Below, piece by piece: positions 1 to 10,464 of a stretch of DNA of 64,000 nucleotides (its first letter is position 1; the number at the start of each line of letters is the position of its first letter). The DNA comes from Hysterium pulicare CBS 123377 (lineage: Eukaryota > Ascomycota > Dothideomycetes > Hysteriales > Hysteriaceae), in assembly GCA_000467715.1 (NCBI GenBank), contig AJFK01000065.1, positions 1 through 64,000 on the forward strand. Reading direction: 5' to 3'. The notes beneath the pieces were generated by a model. It was given only the letters and a program-made list of their open reading frames with translations, made no database searches and had not been told where the DNA came from. The translations under genes and the position numbers were made by a program.

Positions 1-822
1 ACAATCAAGCTAATATGCTCGTATAAAATCCGCGCCTTAGACATCCCCACCGTCAGCCGTCGTAAGAGAAAGCCTCCTACTACCATAGAAGAAGATGCAG
101 CTTTTATCGCTTCCAAAGTCTCGAAACTTGCCGACGACAGCAAGAACGTAGTTCTTCTTTCGCACTCCTACAGCAGCATTCCTACAACCAAGAGCTCAAA
201 GAGCTTAAGTAAGGAGGAACGCAAGAAAGCCGGGAAAAAAGGAGGAATCGTAAGGTTGGCGTACATGTCAGCTCTTGTGCCGCCTATCAGGGGTTCTTGT
301 GCGAGCTTAATAAAAGATGCGCCCAAGTTAGGTTATATCAGCGCTGACGAGGTGATTATTTACCTCGCTCTTTCATTTAGTCAGACATAGGTATCTTCAG
401 GCTTAGATACTTCTCAACCTCGCCCCTTTAGAATCTTTCGAAGAAAGCGGCTAAAGCTTAATAAGTACTAACTTTCTAACCATAGGAAGGTTATATATCC
501 CACGAGCCCATTAAAAAGTGCAAAGTATAACTTCTCTGATCTCCCTGAGGCCAAAGGTCAGGCATGGGCAAGAAAGTTTCCGCAACATTTAGCTATCAGC
601 TTTGCTGGCGAGCTTTCTCATCCTGGGTACAAGTACAGTTCTATATCGTACCTCTTCTGCAAAGTAGACTGAACCATTCCGCCTGCGGTGCAACGAGAAA
701 TGATTGATTATATATCCAAGGAGAAGGGTGAAGATGTAAATGTGCACACTATTAATCAAGGTTATTGTTCGAATGCGAGCGCTCCAAAGAAGGTTGCTAT
801 TTTCATTCTGGATATTGCTTAA
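1..822 (+). pseudogene. alpha/beta-hydrolase relic, 5' end outside the window
   Basis: The frame starting at base 1 reads as a fungal alpha/beta-hydrolase of the AB_hydrolase_6 kind. There is a stretch around ALDIPTVSR, then TTIEEDAAFI, then the nucleophile-elbow region LLSHSYSS (family HSYGG), then KKGGIVRLAYMSALVPP. The C-terminal part resumes in the same frame with FSDLPEAKGQAWARKFP, SFAGELSHPGY and TIPPAVQREMIDYI, ending at the TAA at 820-822. The frame is broken by TAG at 388-390 and a TGA just before TIPPAVQ. A branch-site-like TACTAAC followed by CCATAG near 470-485 suggests an original intron. The TGA fits a former CGA and the TAG a former CAG, which are single C-to-T transitions. The elbow glycines are also lost. 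I call it a decayed gene; the family assignment rests on remembered motif patterns. Confidence 0.65.
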
Positions 823-1052
823 GGGAGGCCCCAAGCCAAGAACTAGGTGGAGCCCTCCTAGGGATCTTGATGAGGTTGAATAGACGGTATGACGGGGTTG
901 GCCTCAGATTCTTGTATTCCTTGCGAATAGATCTGATGTCTTCATAGATACGTTGAGTATCAGAAGTTGATTGGTTATTGGGCGCCTAGTCTGCGGTTTG
1001 GAAGGCGGACATCTTACAATTCCTTATTTCATACAAGTAATGTAGGATTTTA

Positions 1053-1914
1053 TTAGTAGAAAAGATAGCCCCACTTCTCTGCGAATGGCTTCTCCATTCT
1101 CCAAGCTCGTGGATCCTAGGAAGCACACCCAGGTGCCAAAATAAAGCTAAGCATAGTGGAAAGATCACCCACAAACTCTTCATTGTCTATAATAGCGCTC
1201 ATAGCAATAGCGTTATCACGCATCTTCAGAAACGGAAACTGGTCTATCCACTCCGCATGCACTATAAGAAGCTGAATTAGTGTTGGATGCAGTGGCAGTG
1301 GGATATTGAATGATGCAGGGGTAGATTTCGCTGGAACGCAGGTACTACATGTGAGGCCTAACATTCTGCCGTTAATATATAGAGCGGCGTAGACAGACAG
1401 AGAGATAGGTGACTAAGTGGGGCACAAGATTGGAACTGCGAAAGAAGGAGAGCCTGGATCTGATGTAGTGATGGTAGAAGATGACAAAGTGGTTATAGTT
1501 CTGTGGGCCTCACAAGAAGTTTGGGATGGCGGAAAGCCGATTTGGCTAGTGCTGTGATGCGTAAGGGAAGCCGCAAAGCTATCAAGGAGGGTGGCTGATG
1601 CAAGTATACAAGATCGAGTCTCTACGTTGGACCCGTTCGTTGTTTCGTTTTTTGCGTCTCGTAGCCGTTTCCCTGTGGTTGTATCAGCCACCCACGGTAA
1701 CTTTGAAGAGTAATGCTTTCATGGGAGGGAAGAGTTTAGTCCCAACAACGGTAAGTTCATTGAGGACTAAAGTCGTAGTAGATTCTTCTCGGTGCAACCT
1801 ACGTCTAGCTCTTTGTGCCAATCTATCCTGGATCTTCTTCCGTTCACGAGCATCTTGGACTCTGTGCCAATCGTCATCGCTCCGATTCATCTCTTGACTG
1901 GTTATTGCTCGCAT
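1053..1914 (-). pseudogene. bZIP/DUF3425 transcription factor relic
   Basis: The first segment (1914 down to about 1780) encodes a bZIP basic region: DDDWHRVQDARERKKIQDRL followed by AQRARRRLHRE, close to the fungal pattern W..V.D...RKKIQNRL.QRARR. Further down, another frame reads LSVYAALYINGRMLGL, then LPLHPTLIQLLIVHAEWIDQ and FPFLKMRDN. This is the DUF3425 core (LHPT..Q....H..WID..PFP.MRDN). After an in-frame TAG the same frame continues DPRAWRMEKPFAEKWGYLFY and stops. Intact relatives extend past this point. The TAG sits where a TGG Trp is plausible. A frame change between the bZIP and DUF3425 parts could be an intron. Intact members are nuclear DNA-binding regulators; this copy looks non-functional. 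Confidence 0.65.
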
Positions 1915-2722
1915 TTCCGTTCGAACTTTTTACAACGATGTCTGAAAGCTATTGCTTGAGGTAAAGCTATAGATGGAAGAGTTGAGTGATCTCGTCGAAG
2001 TCGTGCTTACAAATTGGCAATTACTTCAGATCCTTTAACAAGCGCGCTAGAACAAAATTGGAAGAGCGCCTTTTCACCACCACCGGTCAGCTTCGATGTA
2101 GCCAATGCCTTTTGACCTTACTGTGTTAATAGCTTCATAAGGCCAATGATTTTTATTTATGGCATGATCTACATCTATCATCCGATCTAGATATGTATTG
2201 AAGGTCCGGCAAAAAAAACTTGCAGCTCCACAAGTCGCCGTATTCGGCTACTTATATTCCCTGTAATTGCTAAGATGTTAGACTTGTTCCACACATAAGC
2301 TTTCCTTTTCGCCTGCCTCCATACCAAAGTATCCGTATAGGTCTGTGTAGAGATGATGCTGAGTACAATTTCCAGCTATTAATGCCGGGGTGAGTCCATC
2401 CACCGGATAGAGCGCCGCAACATGTCCTTCGTAGCTTGCGTAGCATGACTGTAATAGCAACTGCCTTTCGTACAAGAGCAATTTCATCTTCTGTCTAGAA
2501 AAGTCCCTTCTCTGAATTTGATAATGGCGTAATAATTTTTAGGCTTTATAGCGTAGACATAGTAGTCTGGGACGACTCAAAGGGTGCGGCTAGAATAGAC
2601 TTTTGAGTAGGTAGCTCAAGGGGAAAGGAGTATTTACAAACCTGTAGATAACAATTAGTCTCAGCTTCTTACAAGAAGTTGAGGGCTTTTACGTAGAATC
2701 CAAAAAAAACCTTTCCCCCCTC
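1915..2722. other. intergenic, no gene seen
   Basis: About 800 bases with no convincing reading frame on either strand. Short frames here have no recognisable motif and the sequence is AT-rich compared with the rest of the window. Confidence 0.5.
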
Positions 2723-2888
2723 CACATTCGTCCTGACGGGCAAAGACGTCAGCCTCTTCCATTTCTTCAGATGGACAATGAATCAAGTAATCGTTGAATT
2801 AGGTAGAGTGAGGGATGGACCCTTCACATTCGTCCCGATGGGCAAAGACTTCAGCCTCTCCTATTTCTCTTCCATAGATAGGACAATG
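2723..2888 (-). repeat. Two diverged direct copies of a zinc-finger-like (UBZ4-like) coding fragment
   Basis: Copy A is 2723-2780 and copy B is 2825-2888, a spacing of 102 bases. Both begin CACATTCGTCC, share GGGCAAAGAC and TCAGCCTCT, and end GGACAATG. Most differences are C/T changes plus one short indel. On the minus strand copy B reads HCPIYGREIGEAEVFAHRDE then CEG, and copy A reads CPSEEMEEADVFARQDEC. This resembles a UBZ4 finger (CPxC...FxxHxxxC, as in Rad18) with the second Cys replaced by Tyr or Glu. A minus frame of 132 codons (2799-3197) covers copy B but shows no other domain. I read it as a relic of a tandem-finger gene. The family assignment is tentative. Confidence 0.45.
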
Positions 2889-4130
2889 GACTAGTCCATG
2901 CTCCTCAAGACCCATGTCCATTCGCGGTTCACTTGAGGGATTTTGCGGACGAGAACTAAATTTAGAGATGGTAGTATCTTCGGCGAGACTTTGGTTTTTG
3001 TAATGGATTTGGGTTTCGCAATAGGGCTTAGGGAGGGAAGATGCCGTGTGTGGGTCTTGCTTGCTTTCTATTTTCTTTGTGAGCGGATAAAGACTGCAGC
3101 AACTTAGGCCGTGGAAGTTTTCCCCATTCGATATTCCTTTGTATAGCATAAACTTCAAGTGTTGTCTAGTTAAACTCTGAGAAGTCGAGGTCGTCATCGG
3201 GTTGCACTATCATGGCAAAGGTTTTCGAGAAGAGCGTTTATAAGTTCGACAGATTGAGTTTACCAACTTATCTCTTTTCTTCTGATTTATGTTGCGAATA
3301 TCTCCTCGTGGCGTACTAGCACAGTTGGTATCATAATTTGTTGGAGTCTGGGCTGCGCATCAACCCTCGTGATGACTCTCCTTGCTGCCCGCATACACTG
3401 TTTGACCTTGGTAATGTGGTCCTTCAGGAGTATCCAGCCCTCAGCGGACATGAAGATTGTGGTGCGCATAACCTTCTATTGTGGTTGCAGGAAAAATGAA
3501 CCTCGAATCTAACTAAGTAATCACACCCATTATGTTAGCCAATGCCTCATCAGAATAGAGAATTGATCAGATGTTCATAGTCTACTAGCCATTTTCCACT
3601 TGATCAGAATTGAGATAGAGCGGTCTTCAACGTCGCTGTTCTTCTTGGCCTTGCACATGCTTCAGCAAGGCCATCGGTAATGTAACTTCGAGCCTCGGTG
3701 TCATGAATTTCTTGCCTAGGCAACGGCCTTTAATATACATAGTGACTTATTACTCCGCCGTTGTATAGGATACTAGTAAGGGTCAAGATGCGAAACAGGG
3801 TTGAAATCCGGGGAAGACAGGGATGCGTCCAGGGGTTTCGAACGGGAGCTAAACAGTCCCACTCCAAGCCCGCCTCACATGAATTGGAATTGGACTCTGT
3901 TTGGGATATTCTGGAGTTTTTTGTTGTATTTTTGGCCGAAGCCGTGGTAAAAGCGTAACCGTAGTACGAGCGGATGACCTTCATGGAAAGGGATTGATGC
4001 GGGGAATTGAGGGGAAAGCATCGGATGATGCGTTAGGTTGCGGCGGTAATGCATTGATTTGGAGATAGAAAGACGAGAACGTAGAGGGCGCTAGGTAGGC
4101 TAGAATCGTGAGGAAGTGAGTTTCGTTGAA
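2889..4130. other. intergenic, no gene seen
   Basis: Apart from the minus-strand frame running out of the repeat to 3197, I see no coding signal, RNA gene or repeat. The last few hundred bases are presumably the promoter of the CFEM gene. Confidence 0.5.
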
Positions 4131-4136
4131 TATAAA
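4131..4136 (+). promoter_or_regulatory. TATA box candidate of the CFEM gene
   Basis: TATAAA lies 111 bases before the CFEM start codon, a normal distance for a fungal core promoter with a short leader. The assignment rests on sequence and position only. Confidence 0.4.
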
Positions 4137-4246
4137 ATCCCTTGACGTGCCTCTCTTCACCTCGATTGTTCAACATCAGCTTCAGCCTGCTAAGTATTCC
4201 ACCTCTTTCCAATCGAGCTTTTGATAATCCCAGCCCTTATATCAAT

Positions 4247-4680
4247 ATGCGTTTCTCAATCGTCGCTTTGTTGGCTGCTGCTGCAGCAACCACAGTTGCT
4301 ATCGACATCTCTGGTGCGCCAGCATGCGCTGTATGTTACCATCGGACCTATCCACTTTACGCAGTTACCAATACCTTCAACGCATGCGCTAATCTTTCTA
4401 ACAGCAATCCTGCATTAATGCGAATGCCAACCAAAGCTCCTGCGACCCCAACGCCACTGACGCCACTTGCTTCTGTGCCGACACCAACTTCTACAATCTG
4501 GTTGCCAGCTGCGTTGCGTCAACATGCAGCACCGCTGATACTCTCGGTACGTCCGCGGGTTTACGTTTTCCTTCGCAGCATGGAAGCTTGATGTTAATAT
4601 GGTGCAACACGGATATGCAACTGCTGCTAACATTTTCCGTTTGCAAAGCTACACTCACGTGGTACGATGCGACTTGCTAG
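4247..4680 (+). CDS. Small secreted CFEM-domain protein
   Basis: Three exons, 4247-4330, 4405-4546 and 4649-4680, join in phase to an 85-residue protein. Residues 1-18 form a signal peptide (MRFSIVALLAAAAATTVA). The mature part is almost only a CFEM domain with eight cysteines, in the blocks PACAQSC, QSSC, ATCFCAD, VASCVASTC and a final ATC. CFEM proteins are fungal cell-surface or secreted proteins; known members bind haem or act in adhesion and host interaction. There is no GPI-anchor tail or Ser/Thr-rich stalk, so this one is probably soluble. The Asp of the CFCAD block corresponds to the position used for haem ligation in studied family members. Introns use GTATGT and GTACGT donors. The unspliced frame gives a false 149-codon reading that hides the cysteine pattern. 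Confidence 0.85.
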
Positions 4681-7303
4681 GTAAACGAACTTTGGTGTTC
4701 TCTTGGCGTGGATGAAGACGAAGAGATGGCGAAGGATTGGAGGAAGTGGTATGGAAATCATAAGATGACAGAGACATGACGAGAAAGTTGAGGTAAAACG
4801 GAAATAAAACAATACAAGTATATTCCTCCATGACGGTAGGCCACAAATACATGATGCCCATCTTCAATCTCTTAAAGTGATTCATATTTTTCCAGTCATA
4901 CCGAGCCGACAAGTGGCTGGTATTCTAGAGTATCAGAAATCTTGCAAGTGCGCTACTCATAGCTGCGATAGGACTGGGGCGACAAAGAAAGTCGATATTG
5001 GATCGGCGGGAGCGAAGAATATGCGGAAGGGTATGCGATCTAGATGTGAAGAGCTAATTCCGCATGATATTGAGTAAAGTGATAATGGAGACGTGGAGCT
5101 CCTATACGACTTTTCCATAGCACAAGATCCAGGTTAATACGTTGCCAACTTGGCGTGAAGAGCTAATGCAGAACACTAAGGACATGTATGACTTCAAATC
5201 CATGTCGAAGAAAGAGATCAACGCTAGATGTATTCAAATCATCAAGAAGGTCGTCGCTATGGAACCTAATTTGGTACAGGAACGGCGCTGGATCGAGATG
5301 AATTGTCGGAAGTTGAGCGGCGGCATTATTTGATCTGCAGCTTTCACCGATTCCGATGAATTGATATGCTGCGGACTCTGACATTGAATTTGAATCCGTT
5401 ACGAAAACATCGTAATACTATTGGTGCAAAGTGTGATCTGTGTTCTGTGAGAAGTACCCAAGTTCGTCTCGCATCGCTGAAGCAAGATCTGGATGATATT
5501 GCAGGCTTTTGGAGAAGCTTATGTAACAAACAGCCAACAAGCAGCTACCTGGGTAAGTAGATATGCCGTTGATTGATCGGGTCGAATCATGCTATCGCGA
5601 TGCTTTGATCGGTTTAGTGTGAGAGGAATACCGCCAGGACGAGGATCAGATCGAAGAGAGTGCAAGACTGTTGTCAGGCTGATCAGTCCTGCAGAGCAGA
5701 AGCTCGATGTCCTTACCTTTTAGGAAAACATGAAGAGCGGTGACAATGAGCGGAAGCTGTCCCGACCCCTCGTCTCGCGTCGCGATGGTGTGATAGGAAT
5801 ATTTGGAAAATCAGTGTCTGCCCCGCCAGCATGTGGGACAAAAAAGGGGCATTCTCGGATGCGGTCGGATTTCTTGGTGGATAGAAAATGGGTCATGTCA
5901 TGGTCAGATGATGGTCTTACCACCAGAGGCGGCATATTGCATGGCATTTCCTGTTTGGATGGCAGGACAAGACCTCTGAGCGACCACCTACGTATCTGGG
6001 GGCATACTGTACTCAGACTTCTTCCGCCCCGCGCTTTCCATCTTTGACGATCAAAGGTTGGAGGATGATGTGGGTGAGGGATAGAGCGGGGCCCCAGTCT
6101 GATGTAGCGATCTACATGAATGGACTCCAGATGAAACCGGCCGCGATGGAGGTTCGATAAGCATTCTACTGCATGAAGGATGCGGTTGCCCACTGCTGCT
6201 CTCGCCTGGCTCTGGAATGTGATGCATGGCGAGGTCTCGCAGCGTGAAGTCGATGGAGTTGAGGACATTGGAGCCCTTCGCCGTCTTCTGCGCATGATAA
6301 GTACCGGCGGCAACAGCGATGCGAAGCGTCTTCGGGAAGAGCAATGGCATATCATCGACCCAGGTGAGACAGGACCACGAATTATATCATCTGTGCTGAC
6401 TCGAGTGTGGCTTCGGCACTAGCATTGATAGAGAGCATTGCGCTGTACCTTGCAGTTCCCCAAATACTGGGCTCCGGCTTCCTGCAAGCGGCAAGTCGTT
6501 CAGTGATAGAGGTCGCCCATACGATTCAGAACAGGGTTGCTGCGACAAGTGCTTGAGTCGAATCTTGAGTCAAATCTCTATGCGGGTCTTGCTCCGAGTT
6601 GTCCCGACCCACGTGCAAAAGTCGCAGGACCTGCTAGCACCGCAAATCTCAGTGACAACTCAAGTACCGAGTACATGCGCCGAACAATCGCCTCGGGACG
6701 TCGTCAACTGGATCGGAGATTTGTGAGCACCAGGCAAAGCTTTTCCCACCGGCTCTCCAGTATGTAGTGGCGGCGATGATCTTTAATGATCCTGCCCGAG
6801 ATGCAGGCACGTGTCAATACTCGCTGGAAGAAATCATCATCCCGGGTGAGACGAATCTCTGATTACGATCTGAAAGCACATGCTGTAGAATCTCTCTGCA
6901 ATATTGCCGTCTATTTTGAGCTCGGGGCTCTCGGCACGCATTCCCGCCATGGAAGCAGAAGAACCCCACAGATCCCATGTGATGCCCTCTGGTGTTTGAC
7001 GAGTCGCAAGTGGAGTAGCGCCTGGAAACAGCAGCGGCTGGGGCTCCGGCGCAGGGGAGATGGGCCAAGCGGTAACTCTGATGAAAGAGAGAGTAGGATT
7101 TTGCCTGAGTTCGGAACTGCGATTCCTATCGGATCGTCCTCTGCGTGGCCCTACACCGACACTTACGGCTTTGCTTCACCTCTCCTCTGACCACATCTCC
7201 TGCAACCCACTGCCCACCACAACTGGACGTGCACTAGGTCAAGAGTCCACGCGAGCTAACACATCGTTCTTTCATCGGGCATCTTGATCGTGTACCCTAA
7301 GAC
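4681..7303. other. gene-poor stretch, no supported gene
   Basis: Frames of 60-211 codons occur on both strands, for example 5720-6355 minus and 5142-5333 plus. None shows a domain, a plausible splice chain or sustained codon preference. From about 6 kb the composition turns GC-rich, which lengthens random frames. It could hold distal regulatory sequence for creA or a non-coding transcript, but nothing in it shows this. Confidence 0.45.
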
Positions 7304-7339
7304 GGGGATGCTGGGGTATGTCATTACCCCAGCATCCCC
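7304..7339. promoter_or_regulatory. Perfect 15-bp inverted repeat with CreA-type motifs
   Basis: The left arm GGGGATGCTGGGGTA (7304-7318) and right arm TACCCCAGCATCCCC (7325-7339) are exact reverse complements around a 6-base loop, TGTCAT. Each arm contains CTGGGG, which fits the CreA binding consensus SYGGRG, so the two sites face each other. It lies 1.82 kb before the creA start codon. It may be an operator for autoregulation or simply a hairpin. Function is inferred. Confidence 0.45.
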
Positions 7340-9156
7340 AAGGCCTCCAGATTGTCAACAGTCCTTTTTTCAGCCCCAAGGGGAACCCCCACAGAATTGC
7401 TCCCGTAAAGCCATCATGCGGTGGACCACAACTCAGGACGCAGCCACAGGATAAATAGACCCAGCAGGCTGGGAACGAGATTGATTGGGCCTCTGTTACG
7501 AGTCTCGTCATCCACCATCTGGATCGCACATGTCAGATTATGGGGACTCTCTCCTACGCCCGGGTCTGCGAATAAAGGAGGTGGTGATCGACAGGCGCAT
7601 CCCACACACGTCCCGTAGACGAATTTCGCATGCCTCCATGGCGGTGGGCTCGCGGGGGACGCACTCCTCAGCCATGTCTGGGGTTGCAGAGCGCCTGTAG
7701 GAGCGCTGCACTCGAGTTGGTCCATCCTTGCTGGCAGTTGATTGCTTTGCTGCTGCTACCTATGCTATCGCGCCCTCTCAGTCATCGTGTCACCGTACAT
7801 ACGTCTCACCTCTCTTGGCCAATGGAGCCTGCTGAAACCGAGCGCGCACACCCGCAGCGACGCGATGATTGTGAAAGTGGGAAGACTGCGGAGGTATAAC
7901 AACTCCCACGCGTCCCCCAACTTTGCAAGCTCAAAGCGTCCAAACACTCCTGACCCCGGATTTGCATCGTTACTGCCCTGCGACTTGCCCTTGCCCACTC
8001 CGCTCCCTCCTTGCCTTAAGTCCTTATCTACTGCCCATACCACAACGCCGCCACCTGACAACACCTCGCTCCTGGATTGCTCAGACATCCATCGCACGCC
8101 CTCATCTGCTGAGCGAGCGTGATCAAGCCTCGGGACCAGATCACGATAAGGCGCCGTCCTGACAGTTCACCGGCAAAAGAAAAGGCTGCGGCCCTGCCTG
8201 GTATAGTACCGTATATACATACATACACAAAGTACAGACCTGCCCTGCAGTCTGCGTGGGTGGTGAGACGTCCAAGGCAGACAGATACCCAACGCCCAAT
8301 ATCTGGTCGGAGACTGCCATATTTACATCCCGACTGCTTCTCAGCAATCAGCAACACAGCATAGCCCTGCATATTCGTCAGCGGTTGTCAGCTGAAGAAA
8401 ATTCTTGCAGTTGCGTCTTACGCCGGCTTTACCGTGGCCTTCTTCTCCACAATTTCTGGAATATCGGGGCTTCAACAGTTCCGCCGAAGATAGACTGCAA
8501 ACAATCAGCGGTATCTTTTCGACCTCGGTTTTCCCGCCGCGCGCCAGAGGATTTCCTTGCCCTTGGCCCGCGCAAAGTCGTCGCATCGCTGGCCCAACAG
8601 CCCCGACCAGGGACCCAAGCCAGCCCTGCGAGCACACAGCGCACAGCTACTCCGATACAACAGCTGGCGGTGCGCTCGAGAGTTGCTGCGCCTCGCTGCA
8701 CCGTCAAATTTAACGGCTGCAAGCCTATCAACAGGACCAGCGTGCGCGGGACCAAGGCCGAAACCAAGCCCATTTTTAAAGTTGCACACCCCACAAAGCT
8801 GTCGCCATATTCGGGTGGTCTGGCCTCTTGCACGAAAACGACCTTTGCCCCGTATCTCGACCGGGCGACCACCGAGCCCAAAAGCAATCCTCCCCTTCTC
8901 TACTTGCCCGTTTCGGCCTCGCCCTGAACTCCTTTTCCCGGCTGATCCTCGCAGCGAAGCTTGTCCTGAACAGTACTCTGGTCCTTGTTCGGCTTTCATT
9001 CCCCACGTTTTTCTGCGTCACCCACCAGCTCGCCGAAACTCGGTATATAACAATTTTCCACCCCCCATCTCTCTCCGGTTTTTGCTCGCCCGTCACGCCC
9101 CCCGTAATACATCCTACCCAGGCACTCCGCCCTTGCAGCCGATGCTGCTCAATCAC
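7340..9156 (+). promoter_or_regulatory. creA upstream region and likely long leader
   Basis: This C-rich stretch is poor in stop codons, so long frames are open on both strands at once (for example 8256-8927 plus and 8429-8887 minus). That argues for composition rather than coding. A further CreA-type motif (CCCCAC, GTGGGG on the other strand) is near 7386. A TA-rich run with repeated TACA units sits near 8215-8232. Long leaders with upstream ATGs are common for fungal regulatory genes. Confidence 0.4.
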
Positions 9157-10464
9157 ATGCAATCCTCAACATCGTCGGTAGGTTTTTCAAATCTGCTGAA
9201 CCCGGACTCTGCCAACGACCAACACCTTCAATCGTCTCGACCACACAGTAGCCCCACTACGTCGAGCCCCAATACTGGTACTCCTAACCAAATGGCGACT
9301 GCTACTGTGAGCCTTATGGCGCCTCTATTGCAGAATGCACAACAGAGTCAGGACGACCAACGCCAGGATCTCCCTCGACCCTACAAATGCCCGTTGTGCG
9401 AGAAGGCCTTCCATCGATTGGAACACCAGACCCGCCATATTCGAACGCACACGGGGGAAAAGCCTCATGCTTGCACATTTCCAGGATGCTCAAAGCGCTT
9501 CAGCCGATCAGATGAACTTACCAGGCATTCGAGGATACACAACAATCCTAATTCACGACGAGGCAACAAACAGCACGCGGCAGCAGCCGCTGCCGCCGCC
9601 GCCGCCGCAGCTGGTATCATGGACTCTGGATCGTCGATAGCACACATGATGCCACCACCATCGAAACAAATCTCTCGCTCTGCTCCAAGCTCAAATCTCG
9701 CCTCTCCCAATGTCTCCCCACCACACTCATTCTCGAATTACTCTGGCAACTTGGGTTCCGATCTTTCTGCGTTTCGAAGCGGAGGAAGTGCCAGTAACAG
9801 CCCCAATGGATTGTCCCGCAATATCGACCTTCTTGCGGATGCCGCCTCTAGGCTTGAGCAGCGCCATACAGGAGTTCATCAACTATCCCATGCAAGCCGT
9901 TATGGTCATTTACATCATCCATACCACAGCAGTAGTGGTCGACTTCCAGGCTTGTCACAATATGCGTATTCTTCACAACCAATGTCAAGATCGCATTCAC
10001 ATGAAGACGACGACCAGTATGCGCACAGAATGACGAAAAAGTCCAGGCCGGGCTCTCCCATGTCAACGGCGCCACCTTCTCCGACATTTTCGCATGACTC
10101 ATGCTCTCCGACCCCGGATCACACCCCTTTGGCGACCCCAGCGCACTCTCCCCGACTTCGCCCACATGGCTATAGCGACGTTCAACTTCCGCACCTTCGG
10201 CATCTTTCACTTCATCATGTACCAGCGCTTGCCCCCATGGAGCCCTCCACCACGAGTGAGCAACCATACATTGCCCCTCAGTCATCCGGCCTAAGAATTG
10301 GTGACATTATTTCGCGACCGGACGGTGCGCAACGGAAGTTACCAGTCCCGCAAGTCCCCAAAGTTGCGGTTCAGGACCTCTTGAACGGGAGCAGCGGATT
10401 CTCATCCGGAAATTCTTCTACGACAGGTTCAATAGCCGGTAACGATCTCATGGAACGTTATTAG
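9157..10464 (+). CDS. creA: Carbon catabolite repressor CreA/CRE1, C2H2 zinc finger
   Basis: Single exon, 435 residues. Two C2H2 fingers lie at about residues 78-98 ([19 protein letters not shown]) and 106-128 ([19 protein letters not shown]), joined by the linker RTHTGEKPH. This is the near-invariant CreA DNA-binding region. A run of about 12 alanines follows near 141-152. The C-terminal half is Ser/Pro-rich and ends with the conserved block around [15 protein letters not shown]. CreA binds SYGGRG sites and represses genes for alternative carbon use when glucose is present. I chose the ATG at 9157 because [16 protein letters not shown] matches the usual CreA N-terminus. An ATG five codons upstream (9142) and one at 8557 are in frame. 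No neighbour is functionally linked. Confidence 0.93.
   Translation: MQSSTSSVGFSNLLNPDSANDQHLQSSRPHSSPTTSSPNTGTPNQMATATVSLMAPLLQNAQQSQDDQRQDLPRPYKCPLCEKAFHRLEHQTRHIRTHTGEKPHACTFPGCSKRFSRSDELTRHSRIHNNPNSRRGNKQHAAAAAAAAAAAAGIMDSGSSIAHMMPPPSKQISRSAPSSNLASPNVSPPHSFSNYSGNLGSDLSAFRSGGSASNSPNGLSRNIDLLADAASRLEQRHTGVHQLSHASRYGHLHHPYHSSSGRLPGLSQYAYSSQPMSRSHSHEDDDQYAHRMTKKSRPGSPMSTAPPSPTFSHDSCSPTPDHTPLATPAHSPRLRPHGYSDVQLPHLRHLSLHHVPALAPMEPSTTSEQPYIAPQSSGLRIGDIISRPDGAQRKLPVPQVPKVAVQDLLNGSSGFSSGNSSTTGSIAGNDLMERY

Noticed and set aside
3820-3870. tRNA-like B-box (TTTCGAAC) near 3834
   Set aside because: No matching A-box or acceptor-stem pairing could be built around it.
5720-6355. 211-codon minus-strand frame
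   Set aside because: Arg/Ser/Pro-rich with overlapping open frames on the plus strand and no domain; best explained by base composition.
8557-9156. In-frame 200-codon N-terminal extension of CreA from an ATG at 8557
   Set aside because: The same stretch is open in several frames on both strands because it is C-rich and stop-poor, and the extension has no CreA-like motif. The family normally starts at the 9157 methionine.
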